Counted from the first letter of the stretch, positions 11,150 through 24,091 are shown. The stretch: 64,000 nucleotides of DNA from Medicago truncatula (GCF_003473485.1 NC_053048.1:50713755-50777754), one strand, 5' to 3'. Translations and numbers: made by a program. The notes: generated from the sequence alone by a model not told the origin.

Positions 11150-12420
11150 TAATATTAAATATACATAATTTTGTAGTAAATAATTGTTTTAATAAAAATA
11201 TTATCATTTGTAGTAGTCGTCTTAACCTATTGCATAGGATAGAAAACTCATTTAGAAATATTAGCATCGTTTAAGTTGTTCCCAAGTTTTAAGTCTTTTA
11301 GATAAAAAAAATGTGGTTAACTTAAGAGTAATATGCCATCAGTTAAGTTGTTAAATATTTCCCATCCGTAACATGTTAACCAAAAAAAAATTGTTTGCAC
11401 AAATAGCAAACCGAAATGAGGTTTCTTAAAGGTGGCTAATGTTGAGTCGCAATAGGATTCTAAAATATTGGAGGATCACTGCATTTGGTTAAGAGCTATC
11501 ACACAATTTAAAATGTAGTAGAAATGAATAAATGCACTAAATGGCAATGCATTATTCCCAATGATCATTTTCCTCGGTTTTCCTCAGCCTTAAAATATTT
11601 TCCTGTCGCGATATTGCCATGTGATGTGTACCCTAAGAAGATGGAGATTGATTGCTTGATTATGCAAGTGCTTCTCCATTAGTACTTTACTTCTTGCAAA
11701 GTTTGAGTCAATAATAACGGTAATGATAAGTATAGCGAGAAAAAATTTCACGAGTGATTTGGCATATTAATGTCCCTTAGATTTCAATTTCTTTTCACTA
11801 CCGCTTCATTAAACAAATATATGAAACCAGCATCCATGATTTCCGACCAGGCCAAAATTTGATTGGGCAACATGCTTTTCAGGATGAGATCGTGATAAAA
11901 CCATTCTAGATATATAGCATTACTCCAATAATAATACATCAGTTTCGATATACGGTCTAATAAGTTATCCTGTTTTTCCACATTGTTAACTTATTTTTAA
12001 GGCTACAATCTTACAGCATGTGTGCAGAAATTACTCATGATGTGAAAACAGCAAATAATATTTGTCAAACATATGTCAACCAACTGCATTAGAACCAACA
12101 ATTACACAACAAGTAAATAATCAAATTAATAAGATTGTGTATTGAGCATGAATAGTCAAACAGAAAAATGGCCTTATTTAAGCCATCTTTGGATCTAGAC
12201 TGCAATGTACGGTTTCATCTTGTGGACGCTGAGATGGATCAACAACAATACGCATTGAACAATGAACAATAGTTGAATATATATAATAAAAAGACTTCAG
12301 TTGTCAACAGATGAATCTGCAATAACATTGTATTATTAGAGAGATAGACAAGCAGTCACAATTTATTCAAGACATTAAAAATCCATCCATATAAACATGC
12401 ATATTAATGTAGAGAAAGAG
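11150..12420. other. Spacer between MATH-CC copies
   Basis: AT-rich, with no supported gene. It may hold decayed upstream parts of the pseudogene or the 3' UTR of the intact copy, but nothing is readable. Confidence 0.4.
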
Positions 12421-12422
12421 GT

Positions 12423-14162
12423 CTATGGTATCCCATATCCTAGTTCAACATTCAAATCTATCCCATTGAAGCCTTCTTCCATCAACAAGTCTCTTGCTAT
12501 GTTAAGATCTACCTCAAGAGTAGCCAATTTTGTCTTAAGCCTCTCCATTTCCAACGCTATACCTTCCGCATTCTCCTTCAGCATCTCCATCTGCACATCT
12601 TTCTCCACGTAACTTTTCATTCTTAAAGCAAATTGAACATGAGGCTCTAGCCAAGCCAGATCAAATCCAAATATCTCAAGTTCCTCCCATAAAATTTGAA
12701 GATCCTTGCAAGCTTGATCATTCATGTCTTTCGCCTTTCTAGTCTTAAGGAAATAAAGAACTCTGCCCAAAGCGGTGAAAGCCCATTCAGTGAACCTGCG
12801 ACTTCTCCTCTGCTGACACTCAATGAGTGAAGGATGTTGAGAACATGCTTTCTCTAGTAGTGGAACAAAATACGTTTCCACTTGCCCTAAACCCATGAAA
12901 TCCATAAGCTCACCAATTGAGTATTTGAAAAATTCCATGTCAATGTCTCTTGTAGGCTCAGTACGAACTAATATAGGAAATTCGGAAAGAGATTCCAGAT
13001 TTGGGACTTGGGCTTCAGGCCTTGGGACTTCCATATGTCCACCACTAATATGACTACCATATGTTATGGAGTTAGATAATAGTGAAGCCATTAAGTTACC
13101 GGTCCGATTCATTTCATTCTCATATCTTGAATTGTGAACATAAACCTCAGCACCAACAATACAACTATCGTTCACAATAAACCCCAGGCGATGATTATGA
13201 AGCTCAACTAAAGGCATGAAAGATGTGAAACCCCAGTCTCTCTCCCTTTCACTGAACACATGATGAGTCTCTGTCAAGTTCATATATGAAGAGTTAATTT
13301 GGCTGACTTTAGTGAAAAATGAAATCATGCAATTTTATAAATAAAATATCTAAAACTCAATCAAAACAAGACCTCTGTATTACGTTGGGAGGAAACAAAA
13401 GTTCCACCCCTTGTTTAACCCGTAAAATAAAAATACCAAAATAGAGGACCAAAAACTGAGAAAATAAACATTAGGAGAATAAGGGGCATACACTTTGAGT
13501 GTAAATTAATTTTACACTTACATCCCATGAAAGTCCATTATATTGCGCCACTACAGACCATTGATTTAAGATTAAGTTACAAGATTCAGTCCAAAAAAAA
13601 AAAGATAAGTTATAAGAGTGACTTAATGGACTCTGATTGACTTACATACACTAAATGTATGAGTCAAAGAAAAAAGATTTACAATGTAAGTGTATTCCAT
13701 TTAAACTCATTATCTTAACCTTGAAAGCAAGGGAATAAAATGAAACAGACAAGGAAAGAGGATGAATCGTACGTTGTTTGATTGACATGGTGCTATCGAA
13801 CTGATTAAATACAACAAGCCTAAATGTCACATCTCTGGTCCCTCCCTGATAAGAATTGGGAGATTGCATAGTATCCAAATAAATTGACATGCTGTTTGTA
13901 TTGTCCCCGTTCCCATATGGGTAAACAAGAATCCTCCTAAAACCAAAACCAAAGCAATTAATATAAATGGTGTCAAATAGCACAAAATCTACTTATTCAA
14001 TAAATTCTAACATGTAGGAATTCATTCATTTAAATACCATGGATAGCCGCAAAGAACAAAAGGCTCGGAGTAAACCTTCTGGATGCTGCTCACTCGAGCG
14101 AATTTCTCAACCTTCCATGAGAATTTCTCAAACAATTCAAACCTAGATTGTTGATCCTCCAT
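12423..14162 (-). CDS. MATH domain plus coiled-coil protein, 3 coding exons
   Basis: Plant MATH-CC family (TRAF-like MATH domain followed by a C-terminal coiled coil); members are probably adaptor proteins and the exact role of this one is unknown. Coding exons on the minus strand are 14162..14038, 13936..13773 and 13270..12423, all with GT/AG introns and matching phases, giving 378 residues. The MATH domain spans about residues 10-135: FSWKVEKF near the start, YSEPFVLCGYPWRILVYP, then RERDWGFTSFMPL. A central linker is followed by a conserved block (EWAFTALGRVLYFLKTRK) and a Leu/Glu/Lys-rich coiled coil at about 300-360. The third-exon boundary was chosen so that SIKQ joins QTHHVF. A 5' UTR intron and TATA box lie upstream, and a decayed duplicate lies downstream. 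Confidence 0.88.
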
Positions 14163-14163
14163 T

Positions 14164-15010
14164 CCTACAAACCCTTCAAGAACCCAATTTTATAAGAGAT
14201 TGTTGATTAACCGTGACAAGCAACCTACGAAGCACCAACACCGACCTAGACGCCTCACACACACATGTAAATACCGGAAATAATATGAGAAAATAAATGT
14301 GATTGAATGCAACATGTATGTGTAGGTGTTCTTTGTCGGTGTACTGTGTCGGATTGTTGGTGATTGTTAGTGTCACGCGCTTTCACAATGTGAAGTGTCA
14401 GTGTCACACACTTTCATTGTGAATTGTCGGTGCCACACGGAGTTTTTTATGTGGAGGGATGGTTCTATTATTTGGACACGCAAAACATGGTATTGTGCTT
14501 GACGTGTACAAAATATGTTGGGTCATGGGGTTTCGGGATCATCACATTGAACTTTGAACATTCTTATAAGTGAGTTAGACATGTATTAGATTTACGGGTG
14601 CTCTCACTTATAAATGTCCAACATCTACTTTTTCCTCCAAGATAGGAGAAAATAATTCAAACCCTATCCGAACCCCTAAGTTTATAGTGTCAGATGTCAT
14701 ATTTTTGTGTCCACTAAACATTTCTCATATAACAAATTTGAGTTGGAGAGAATTCACAAAAAGCATTTGATCAACAAAATTTAAACAGCATACGATCATT
14801 CATTATCAGTGTAGAATAGCAACTATGAAGAAGAAGAAAAAAAAAAGGGTAATAACGATAATTATTATGTGAAGAAGAAAGCAAAAGCACAAAAGGAGAA
14901 GCAATTAAGGTTACCGGTAATAAGAGAGATACGGCTCTCGAAGGAGGAGTGAAACTCTCAGAGAGAAGAGTGTGAGAGTAAGGAATCAAGGTCTCTTTAT
15001 ATATATATAT
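14164..15010 (-). promoter_or_regulatory. Promoter, 5' UTR exon and UTR intron of the MATH-CC gene
   Basis: Minus strand: a TATATATAAAG box at about 14996-15006 is followed by a pyrimidine-rich leader from about 14975. This ends at a good donor (ttaccg|gtaacc, exon end 14915). The matching acceptor gtag|ga lies directly before ATG 14162. A leader intron of about 750 bp is therefore likely. The assignment is inferred from the signals; no transcript was available. Confidence 0.6.
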
Positions 15011-15444
15011 ACTTTTTAAAAAATATATATATATACACGGGGTTTGCAGAACACACCCATTAGTTTTTTATGTGGGAGTGTTTTAGCAAAACTACACTTT
15101 AAAGTGTATTTAACCACTTTTTAGTTATTCACTTGCTAAAATACTCCTTCTAAAAAAATAAGTGGGTATATTCTAGCAAATGTATATAGTATTTGCTAGA
15201 ACACACCCACTTGTTTTTTTAGAAGGTGTGTTATAGCAACATACACCTTAAACTATATTTATTAATTTTTTTAATTATAACTTGCTAAAAACACTCCCAC
15301 CTAAAAGCCAGTGGATGTGTTCTAGTAAATCCTATATATATATATATGGTTTAGGGTTCTCAAAATAAACATTTTCAGGGAAAATAACCTAATGCAGCTT
15401 TCACTAGTTTCTTTGTTCTTACAAAAATTGGAAAAGAAGAATGA

Positions 15445-15580
15445 GTTTTTTTTTTGTCAGGTAGTTTAGTGGCTAGAATTCTCCTTTTTCAAGGAGGATA
15501 AGTGGGGTATCCGAGGTTCGAACCCCGACCCCTGTATATAACAATGCATGTCCCTACCAACTGAGTTATGCTCATGAGGA
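15445..15580 (-). mobile_element. tRNA-derived SINE, minus strand
   Basis: Read on the minus strand there is a pol III A box (taactcagttggtaggg), a B box (ggttcgaacctcgg) and a terminal A-run (poly-T at about 15448-15457 on the plus strand). This is SINE architecture. It is not a tRNA gene, because no cloverleaf closes. No clean target duplication was found. Confidence 0.6.
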
Positions 15581-15599
15581 TTATTATTAATTAAAAATA

Positions 15600-16830
15600 G
15601 CACAAATAGATCCTTCTTAGGGGAAAATAATACAAATAGTTGTGTTATATTTTTTACTTTTTTAATGTTGTTACAGTATATTTTACTTTTTTAATGATTT
15701 TATTAATAATTTTTACTTTTTAAGATGATGATGATAATAAGGCCTCTTCGACCTCAACCGAAGATTCTATAAACGAATTCAGGTTGGAAATGTAACAATA
15801 TTAAAATAAAATAAAAATAAGGATAATTTTGTCATTTATTGGGACAAATTTTTATTCTAAAGTGAGATATAATTTGAGACGGAGAAAGTATTATTTAGGT
15901 AGATATTCTGATATAATCAATTACACGATTGTGCAGGTGTAAATAGATATTACAAGATGAGATTTGTTTATGCTCTCTGTATAAATATTTGCTTTATTCA
16001 TATGCCTATTACAGCTGAATATTACAGTTTAAATAGAAGTAACACAGGGACACAAATTTCGTAACTAACGGAATCATAATCCTAATAAATAAATAAGAGG
16101 GGAAGCTAAATCCCTTGGTTAAGGATTTGACTAATCCTTACATATAGCTTCTCTTGTTCATGGATTGCTTACTGTTTCCTTCCTGGCAAGTACTTGGACA
16201 CAGACACAGTTTACATTTGCTTGAGTATGGAACTTTGTCATTTGGAAAATATTTAAAAATATTGCTTGTTAATGCTTTTTGCTTCATAGCCACTCAGTAT
16301 TTCAACTTTAACTCCTAACCACACCTCATCCCTCCCCTCTCTCGATTTTCCTCCATTCGCTATGCTCATTTTCGCGACCGGTACATTAATGCTTACTCCT
16401 TGTTAGTTGATTTTATTTTCCTTAACGAAGTTTCACTGAAATATTATATGTAATATCATTGTTTAATTTTCAATTAATTTCCGATCAGGCATCATGACAT
16501 TGAAATCACATTATGAGGCCTCGGTAGTGTCCAGGATCAGCACTGGCCTTGGTAGTACCACGAGGATGTTGGCTTTTCTAAATTGTCACTAATCAATAGA
16601 AAAGTTATGCCGCTAAACTCCACAGTTTCCTGAATCCAACATCATTTGACTTCCTAAACTCGCAGGCATTTCAACACTGCAAACTCTTAGACTCACAAAC
16701 ACACTAAGACCACCGAGCCAATAAATGCCTCAAATAAATATGCAATCCCCTTCATCACTTACAAAGAATGGGTGCAATGACAAAAGCATCAAGAACATAA
16801 CTGCAAAACAAGAACCAAGAATGTACGTCC
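15600..16830. other. Intergenic DNA
   Basis: No supported gene. The sequence is AT-rich and lies between the MATH-CC promoter and the 3' end of the importin-like pseudogene. Confidence 0.4.
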
Positions 16831-16839
16831 AAAAGCTTA

Positions 16840-19800
16840 AGAATCTATGGTAGCTGCTGACTTTTCCAACTTGACCATTTGCAAGAGCTTGATAAGAGAA
16901 CTCAAGTGTCTGAGTTAGGTTCTGAACCTCGTTGGCTCTGATGATTGCATCACTGCCGACAAATTTATTTCAGACAATTATAACAAAAACCAGAGTTATT
17001 GGTAAATGAAACCTTTGACATGCTTTAAGGGGCAGTATCAGCATACCTTTCACTGTATCCACAAAATAAATAAAAGGATCCACCTCATCTATTGGGGACT
17101 GTAACTCTTCGTCATCACTGAAGTCATCATCCTAGTCATCATCATCCTCATCATTGGGCCTGAATGACTTTTCCTATTGGTTGACGTTGCAAAATGACAA
17201 TAAGAATGTAAGATTAAATGATTAAATGAAAACAAATATTAAATTACAAATGTAAACTGTTTCGATAGAAGTGCATGATTTATATTTGATCTTCCAAGAG
17301 AAAGGAAAACAAGAAGTTTCATCCCTAAAAGATACAAATATGAACCAAGCCGAGAATAGTTCATCAAAAGTCAGCTGGTTCAACCAGCAAATTGTGTAGC
17401 TGGATGGTTTACTGGATTGGTTAAGCACTTTATGGAGGTTTATTGAACTAGTCTATAATTCAAATGAATTGTGGTTTCTTGTCAAAATCAAATGAATACT
17501 TCTACTGGATGAACAATAACATCACTTTAAGCAAAAGTTCTGGGCAGGAATCATACTTTGTTTCTTATTTATAATAAACCGCAGAAGTTTAACTACTTTG
17601 AAACTAATTATGAAGTTTCAGGGCCTAACTCAGCCTCAAAAAATTGACTTGTAAGTCAAAGATTGTCTAGACTTTATAATATGTCAAATTTGGTACTTTT
17701 TCCTAGTAGTAAACAATAAAACATGTTAAAAAATAAATAAAAAAACAAAACAATAAAAATTAAGACACTAAAAATTGTTAAAAATTCAAATATTCCATTT
17801 CAATAATTATAAAACCTACACAGATTAAAATATTTTACAATTATTCTAAACACGTAAATGATATCAAACATTAAATTTCTAGCAATAAACAACTCAGCAA
17901 ATTGTGAACTACTACTAGATTTCCTGCATACAAATTGCAACCTTTATTGCATGCAAATTGGTAAACTCCATATCCTATATTTGGTTAATATACACATGCA
18001 AATGTTCTTTCAGTCTTGAGAATTATATCCACGGACCTGATCAGTCAATTTTCTAAGTTTGCTACTGTCAGCTTCATCCCCACCTTCAGCATCAGCTCCC
18101 ATTTCCCTGTCAGAACCACTTTCATCCTCATCATCATCATCAGTTTGAAAGCTGTCCATTTCATCTTCATCCTCTTTTGCAGATTCTGCAAAGTACAACA
18201 ATTGAGAAACAGAAATGGACGTCAGTCTATTCCTGCCAAGCATATTGTAATTTACAAGTCTTCAACGTGTCATAGATACGGAGAAAGTGTGACATAAAGA
18301 CCTGCAACTTGATCCTTGTATGGAACCAGAAGATCAAGAGTGGCACAGAATACCTGGCCTAAAGCCTCTCCTGGCAATTGATCAGATGGAAGTTCCAGCA
18401 AGGATGTTAAACCAAACCAACAAACTTGCTTGCCATGTTCCCAGCATAAAAATAGTCACAAGCCTGCAGTGAATAGACCTTCACAATGCTACACATCATA
18501 ACTTCTATTGCAATGTGAAAACAAAGTATGGAGTTAGTAATTGAGGCAAGGAGGGGGGACGGTGAAGAGCAAGGACACAGACCTTTTGCAATATGATAAG
18601 ATTCAATGCGGCGTTTTAGTATAGACCATCTGAAATCTGCAAAAAATTTATCCCCTCATGAAGTTGCATTTGGTGTCTTTCCCTATTATCTTTAAGTAAT
18701 TTGGCTAATTTACAAAATAGATAAACTGAACTCATTGAAAAATGAATGAAAAAATTTCATCGCGCAAGTGATTTGTTACAGTTGATTTCTAACTATAAAT
18801 TTGAACACAGTAAAAGAATCACTTATGGATATGCAAACCATATGAACAAGGCGAACAAAGCAATTGCATAAAAATCTGTCATACAAAATTAGATGCATCC
18901 AATTTTTTAAAACCCACACACTTGTTGTAGCTCGTAAGCCAATGTTCAAAATAGAAACATGGATTGAAAGGAAAACATGGTATAATGGACCATAAAAAAA
19001 TCCAACTTTTAAATATGTCAAATAATAAGAAATAAAGCAACAGAACCAACTATCTCATTTGTGCATGTCAATAAAGATTCTATTAAAACCTTACCAATTG
19101 AATGAGAAGACATTTCAAATATGATTTTTCCAGTTCTATGCAAACTTTCAATTGTAATTCTGAGATATGGCTCAACCCAGTGGTCCACCAGTCCTCTGCA
19201 GTTTAGGAAGACAATTTCAATCAGCTTTGGAGCTGGCTCAATATCACTGTCCTCCTCCTCCATATTTTTATCTGCCATAGTCAGAGACAACAAGAAGAAG
19301 AAGCTAGAAAAAATAATAACAAATTAACAATCATTTACAATCACCAGATCCCACTCCTGCAGGTGGTGGCTCAATTAATGATAATAATTCAAAGATCACA
19401 TACAGAGGAAATCATATTCCACAAACTCTGTTGATACCCTTTGAAATATAATAATTGTCCAAAGAAACCAGAATATCTGCAGAATAAACTAATCGAGTAA
19501 ACATGTAGAAAATATATAAAGACTTATATTAACTTAGATGTCAGAGCAACCAGGAAAATATTTGAAAGATATTCCATGTTTTTGAATAGACTTATCTTCA
19601 GGTTTACTGGGAGACACTGATTCATCTCTAGCTTTTCTATGTTATTAACATATAAAAAGAAGTTGAAAAGTAATGAACTTTTGTAAGGCGAAGAAGATAA
19701 GTTGAGATGAAATCAATAGCCCAATCTGATAGTGTTTCCATCATCAATGGCCAAAGATTCCACATGTCCAGTGATATTGTTGGAGAGAAAAAAGTCATAT

Positions 19801-20460
19801 ATGGTACAATCTCCAAAAAAAATTCAAAAACATCTGTAACCATGCATAGAAGATAATGGAAATAAACATAACCAAGTAAAACCCAGCTTAAGTTTGCTAA
19901 CAATAGTCTAAATACCACAGTCTAACGACATCCGATAAGTTGAAAGTGCTAAATAACCCAGCTTCTGTTCTCAGCATCACATTATTTTGCTTTTAATACA
20001 AACTGAATCCTACTATTACATTATAAAGCTACAAGGACGACACTTTCCTACAAACCACTTATAATAAATTATAAAAAAAAAAACAGTGATGCTTGATTTT
20101 TGTCTCTCAATTACATTCAAATCTAGAGCTCTCCACCCAATTTATTATCATCGGATTATTTTTAAGTATACTAATAATCAAGTAGAATCAACTTTGCTCA
20201 ATAAATGTGTATATGCAAGCAAACACACAATGACACTGAAAAGACAAGGTGATAGAAGCAAAAGAAAGCCTCAGAGTCATTTAGATAAACATGATTCATA
20301 AGGGAATACCTTGACTATTGGTTGTTAACATGCTACGCATTATGTGAAGCAAGGTAGGCTCGATTTGTACAAAAAGTTGAGGAAGACTGTTCACTGATTC
20401 AAGTATTGTGCTAATAGTACGCAAGCAACCAACTGCAGCCATTGAACTTGAACCATGAGA
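16840..20460 (-). pseudogene. SAD2 / importin-7-like importin-beta, C-terminal relic
   Basis: Minus-strand exon-like blocks follow the order of the C-terminal third of SAD2/importin-7 nuclear import receptors: [20 protein letters not shown] (about 20450-20310); [20 protein letters not shown] and [12 protein letters not shown] (19833 to about 19690); [14 protein letters not shown] and [12 protein letters not shown] (about 19290-19107); DGLY-stop-NAAL (about 18632-18585); [19 protein letters not shown] (about 18440-18303); the acidic DSFQTDDDDEDESGSDREMG block (about 18186-18040); the [17 protein letters not shown] block (about 17170-17047); and NLTQTLEFSYQALANG (about 16930-16880). Disabling changes are an in-frame TAA at 18616-18618, a TAG at 17132-17134 and a one-base deletion between TRF and NLTQ. 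The N-terminal two-thirds are absent, and about 30 residues are missing before the GLTSLL exon. Many introns keep GT/AG borders, so this is a segmental relic, not a processed copy. Confidence 0.85.
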
Positions 20461-20479
20461 AAAATCTATTTACATTACA

Positions 20480-21180
20480 AGGACAGATTTATTTCCATTA
20501 TATTTTTTACTTTCCAGCAAACCCATCATGGTTTGGGGAGATCAGGCCTCTCCAATACATTTAAAAACAACACCATCCAACAAGTTTAGTAGATTCATGA
20601 CAATCATTTCAAATTGTATGAATATATGACTATGGAATGAAATTAGAATCTCCAACTACATAAATTTAAAAAATGAACATGGTGTTGGATGTCAATTCTG
20701 AGTGAGCCTTGGTTTGTTGCTGAAGTAACTTGCAGTGTTTGAATCATCACAAACTGATGCTGATAGATAGTAGTCTGGATTACTGTTGTTGCTACCTTGA
20801 AGTGGAAATATTAAAGTTTGGAGTAATGGATTCTCTCTTTTGGCTTCTTTTTTTTCAATCTGAGCTTTGCGGTCCTATTGTAGGTTTTGAATGTCACGGT
20901 AGCAGGTCAGGCCGGCCAGGGCTTAGTTTATGAATCACTTGTGGTTTCCTTTTTCATTATAGATTATTATTATGAAGTATAAAGTCCAAATTGCCCATCC
21001 TTCCCAATGTCAATTGTCACCATTTGGTAAGATTAAAAATCAAGGATGAAAATAATAAATGTACAAAAATTAGAATCAATATTTAAAGAGACGGTTATGA
21101 GTACTTAATGAAAACATTATTATTATTCATAAAACATGCTACAATTTCTTTCTTTCAAAAAAATAAATAAATGGTACAAT
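20480..21180. other. Spacer upstream of the importin relic
   Basis: No homology to the missing N-terminal importin exons was recognised and no other gene is supported. Confidence 0.4.
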
Positions 21181-21242
21181 CTAACTAGAGCCCTCCCTCA
21201 GGTGCTTGCACCGCCTGATTTGGTGGTGATGTTGTTGCCTCG

Positions 21243-21482
21243 TCAACTTCTTTTGAAATCGGGAGGCAACGCCGGTAAACTCTCGAAAAAAAAAACAATT
21301 ATTAATGCCGCTATAGCAAGAACAGCCAAAAATATATATATCGCCCATTTCCCCCATTTCCAAAAGTGGTGGTGAGCCTCATGAGTCCCATTCAGCATGT
21401 TGTCAATGCCATTAGAAGTGCCCGTGTACTCGAGCGGCTCATATGATTTGTGCGTGCGGGAAGAATTAGTTGATGAATTCAT
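21243..21482 (-). CDS. Small single-pass membrane protein, 79 aa, unrecognised
   Basis: I do not recognise the family. The intronless 79-residue frame has a polar Ser/Thr/Asn-rich N terminus, a His/Trp patch (HEAHHHFWKWGKW), one strong hydrophobic segment (about residues 46-68, IYIFLAVLAIAALIIVFFF) and a short proline-containing tail. The tryptophan/lysine border followed by a membrane span suggests a tail-anchored or single-pass protein. A gene is supported by upstream signals: TATA box at 21954-21961, a leader ending at a strong donor (g|gtgagt, exon end 21896), and an acceptor (gtatgtag) one base before the ATG. Plus-strand frames across the same bases lack such signals. Confidence 0.7.
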   Translation of the reverse strand: MNSSTNSSRTHKSYEPLEYTGTSNGIDNMLNGTHEAHHHFWKWGKWAIYIFLAVLAIAALIIVFFFESLPALPPDFKRS

Positions 21483-21961
21483 TCTACATACAAAATAAAT
21501 TAAGTCAAATAATAATAATAATAATAATAATGTGAATAACTTAGGCCCCGTAAAAATCTATTTTTCTTATAAAAAAAAATCACTTTTGTCATTTTAATTG
21601 TTTGTTTAGGATTTTAGAAAAAATCTATTTTAACTCTAAATGAAAATCTATTAAGATTATCTTAACTCACAATCAATTTTATTTTTTTCAAAAACAAGGA
21701 GATAACATATGACCTAGTTAAAAAAAAACATTTTTTTTTAAGTTATTTTTATGGATAAAAAACAAATACAAGTTTCCTTCAAAAAAAACACAAGTTAGCT
21801 TCAGATTTCTTTTAAAAAATCTATAAAAAAAAAAAAAAAATCTCTAAATTTTTGTAACATAAAATATATTTTTTTAAAAGTTAAAAGAGACTCACCCTAT
21901 AACAAGAGACAAGAGAGAGAGGGTGAGTGAAAAATTCTTACAAAATCGCATTGTATTTATA
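21483..21961 (-). promoter_or_regulatory. Promoter and 5' UTR intron of the small membrane protein gene
   Basis: TATAAATA at 21954-21961 on the minus strand, then a leader rich in ctctct, donor GTGAGT at 21895-21890, and an acceptor at 21485-21484 just before the ATG. The intron contains an (ata)n run at about 21507-21532. Confidence 0.6.
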
Positions 21962-21964
21962 GAG

Positions 21965-23590
21965 CACATATGTGAACATGAGAATAAAATATGTCTTTTT
22001 TTTATTGGTCTAGATTTCAACTTAATTCCCTAATTGTTTATTTACAGGCTCTCATCTCATCAAATTAAGACATTGTTACGTTTTTTCTCAGACAGAAGAC
22101 TTTGTTACGTATAGAACAAATTAAACGTCAATAATCAATACTTTGAGACTTATGTATGGCTCCATATAGGTCTAAATGTCTCATTAGGGACATCTTTCTA
22201 TTTTCAGTACATACAATCACGTTTTTATTAAACATGCTTATGTCTCAAAGTGGCATATTCATGCAATGCCTAGCTTAGATCCTACATATGAAATAAAAAT
22301 TTGGTTAATAAAAGTTGATTCATTTGATTTAAAATTTGAATTAATCCATCAACTTATATTGATTCAACTTTTTCTAATATTTACGATCGTAGGGAGTATT
22401 TTAAAAAAATCAATATAGTATTTCCATATGTATTTATGAGACATTCGTTAGTCAGACTCTTTTTTTTCGATACAAAGGAGGTTGTTGAACTAAATTAGAG
22501 ACGAACACGACGATTAAAATAGATATTGACTACATCGTGCTATAAAAGGTTAACACAACCAGATGATGGATGATCTAAATAATAAATACCACTATGTATT
22601 GAAAGTGCATAATCCGCAAGCCGGTCAGGTACCTAGTTTACCTATCTAAATTTTTAGTCTTAGAATAAAATAAAAAACAAAATCAGATTTCTATGACACA
22701 TAAATTGACGAGACTGCAGGACAAAAATTACTTTAACGAAGAAAACACAATATAGTTGTCAAATTTAAAACCAAGATGTGTAATTCTCAAAACTTATGTC
22801 CTTTTCAAAATTCATTACACAAGACTTAAACATCACCTCCCACTTTTCATGCATTTTGGTTCTTCATATCCCACAATCAAACTTTCTTTTCTGTACTTCA
22901 TAGTACATGGGATATAGCACATGATCAAATTTTGGGTTAAAGAAAATCACAAACATTATCCTGGGACCAAAAACATGTGTCACTTAGTTATCGTCCTTAG
23001 AGCATTTGAAGGATCAAAATTTGTTAACGAGTTTGTCCCTTTTATTGGCTACATTTACACGACTTTTAAACTTTTGAAGAGACAAATATGATGAATGCGT
23101 TAACATGAGCTTGAAAGAGGTTGAGAGGGATGATTCTGAATATTGTCCACAACATTGGTCTTTACTTCAGTGATTTACTTACTATTCATAGGCATATTCC
23201 AGTTAGATATTTGTGATTTCTTTTAACTGTATAATCGGTTGTTTATGTGAAGTAGAATTTGAGATTTTAGTGTTGAATACACTCAAGATCAACAAATCTT
23301 GGCTATTAATGGGAGGTTAACATATAATATATTATACCCCTTAAAAAAAATAAAAAAAACTTCAAAACATAGTGCAGGCATATGCCTACAAAGGGGACTA
23401 CATAGATCCATCCCCGTGTATAAGTGTGACAAAGATATTATGGTTAACTAAACATCTTACTAAAACCTCTAAGTCTAACACATGTTTGGTATTGTAGTTT
23501 CGTGAGTAGGACATAGCTGATGTCAAATGATTTGTTAATTTGCTTGTTAATATATAATTACTAATCAAAGTAATGCCCTTGTGTTCATTT
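21965..23590. other. Intergenic DNA
   Basis: No supported gene, only AT-rich sequence with scattered homopolymers. Earlier exons of the Ku70 relic were looked for here and not found. Confidence 0.4.
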
Positions 23591-23601
23591 TAGTTTTGCA
23601 G

Positions 23602-24091
23602 TTGCATTTAGTGGTAGTTCATCTTGACCTTAATTGGTTGCCCTTATTGCGCAGGTATAATATGTTGAATGTTACAATATTTTTTTCATTATACAATGTC
23701 TAGAATCCTTGAGCTCAAGAGCTTGCATGTGGTGTTTTAGTTTAAATAAAATCCTTAAACAACATGACTGCCTTGCATTTTCTTGTATACTCATTTGTCC
23801 AATGATTGTAGGATGAGGTTATCCAATTTGGTGGTCAGATTGAGCCGCCTGGAATGCACATGATTTATCTTCCGTGTTATGATGACATCAGACTTGTTGA
23901 AGAGGTAGAGAGCTGCAATAGTTGAACTTATCTTTAAACTTCAATTGTCATACTAGAGAAAACTAAGTTTGATGTTGTAAAAATGAATTTATTATTAAGG
24001 CATGACATATTTCTTCAACGTTTTTCAGATACTAGTGGGGTGGTGACTAAAGCAAGTTATATATGATCAAATAAAATGGGCAGCTGAGTAT
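23602..24091 (+). pseudogene. Ku70 (DNA end-binding, NHEJ) three-exon relic
   Basis: Plus-strand blocks match the beta-barrel region of plant Ku70. Exon a (23602-23654) reads AFSGSSS-stop-P-stop-LVALIAQ. Exon b (23812-23904) reads DEVIQFGGQIEPPGMHMIYL then DDIRLVEE. A third block from about 24029 reads DTSGVVTKAS and, after a frameshift, DQIKWAAE. Introns between them have GT/AG borders. Exon a carries TGA (23625-23627) and TAA (23631-23633) where Arg (CGA) and Gln (CAA) are expected, both C-to-T changes. The other Ku70 domains are absent. It is a local genomic fragment with introns, so not retro-copied. Confidence 0.82.

Noticed and set aside
11784..11981. 65-codon minus-strand frame
   Set aside because: No similarity to the MATH-CC neighbours or any family I know; no splice or promoter support.
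15500..15530. B-box ggttcgaacc as a tRNA gene (also at 26537 and 57045)
   Set aside because: A/B boxes are present but no cloverleaf closes, and A tails or target duplications mark them as SINEs.
21136..21375. Plus-strand 79-codon frame opposite the small membrane protein
   Set aside because: The minus-strand frame has TATA, leader intron and a membrane span; the plus frame is its shadow.
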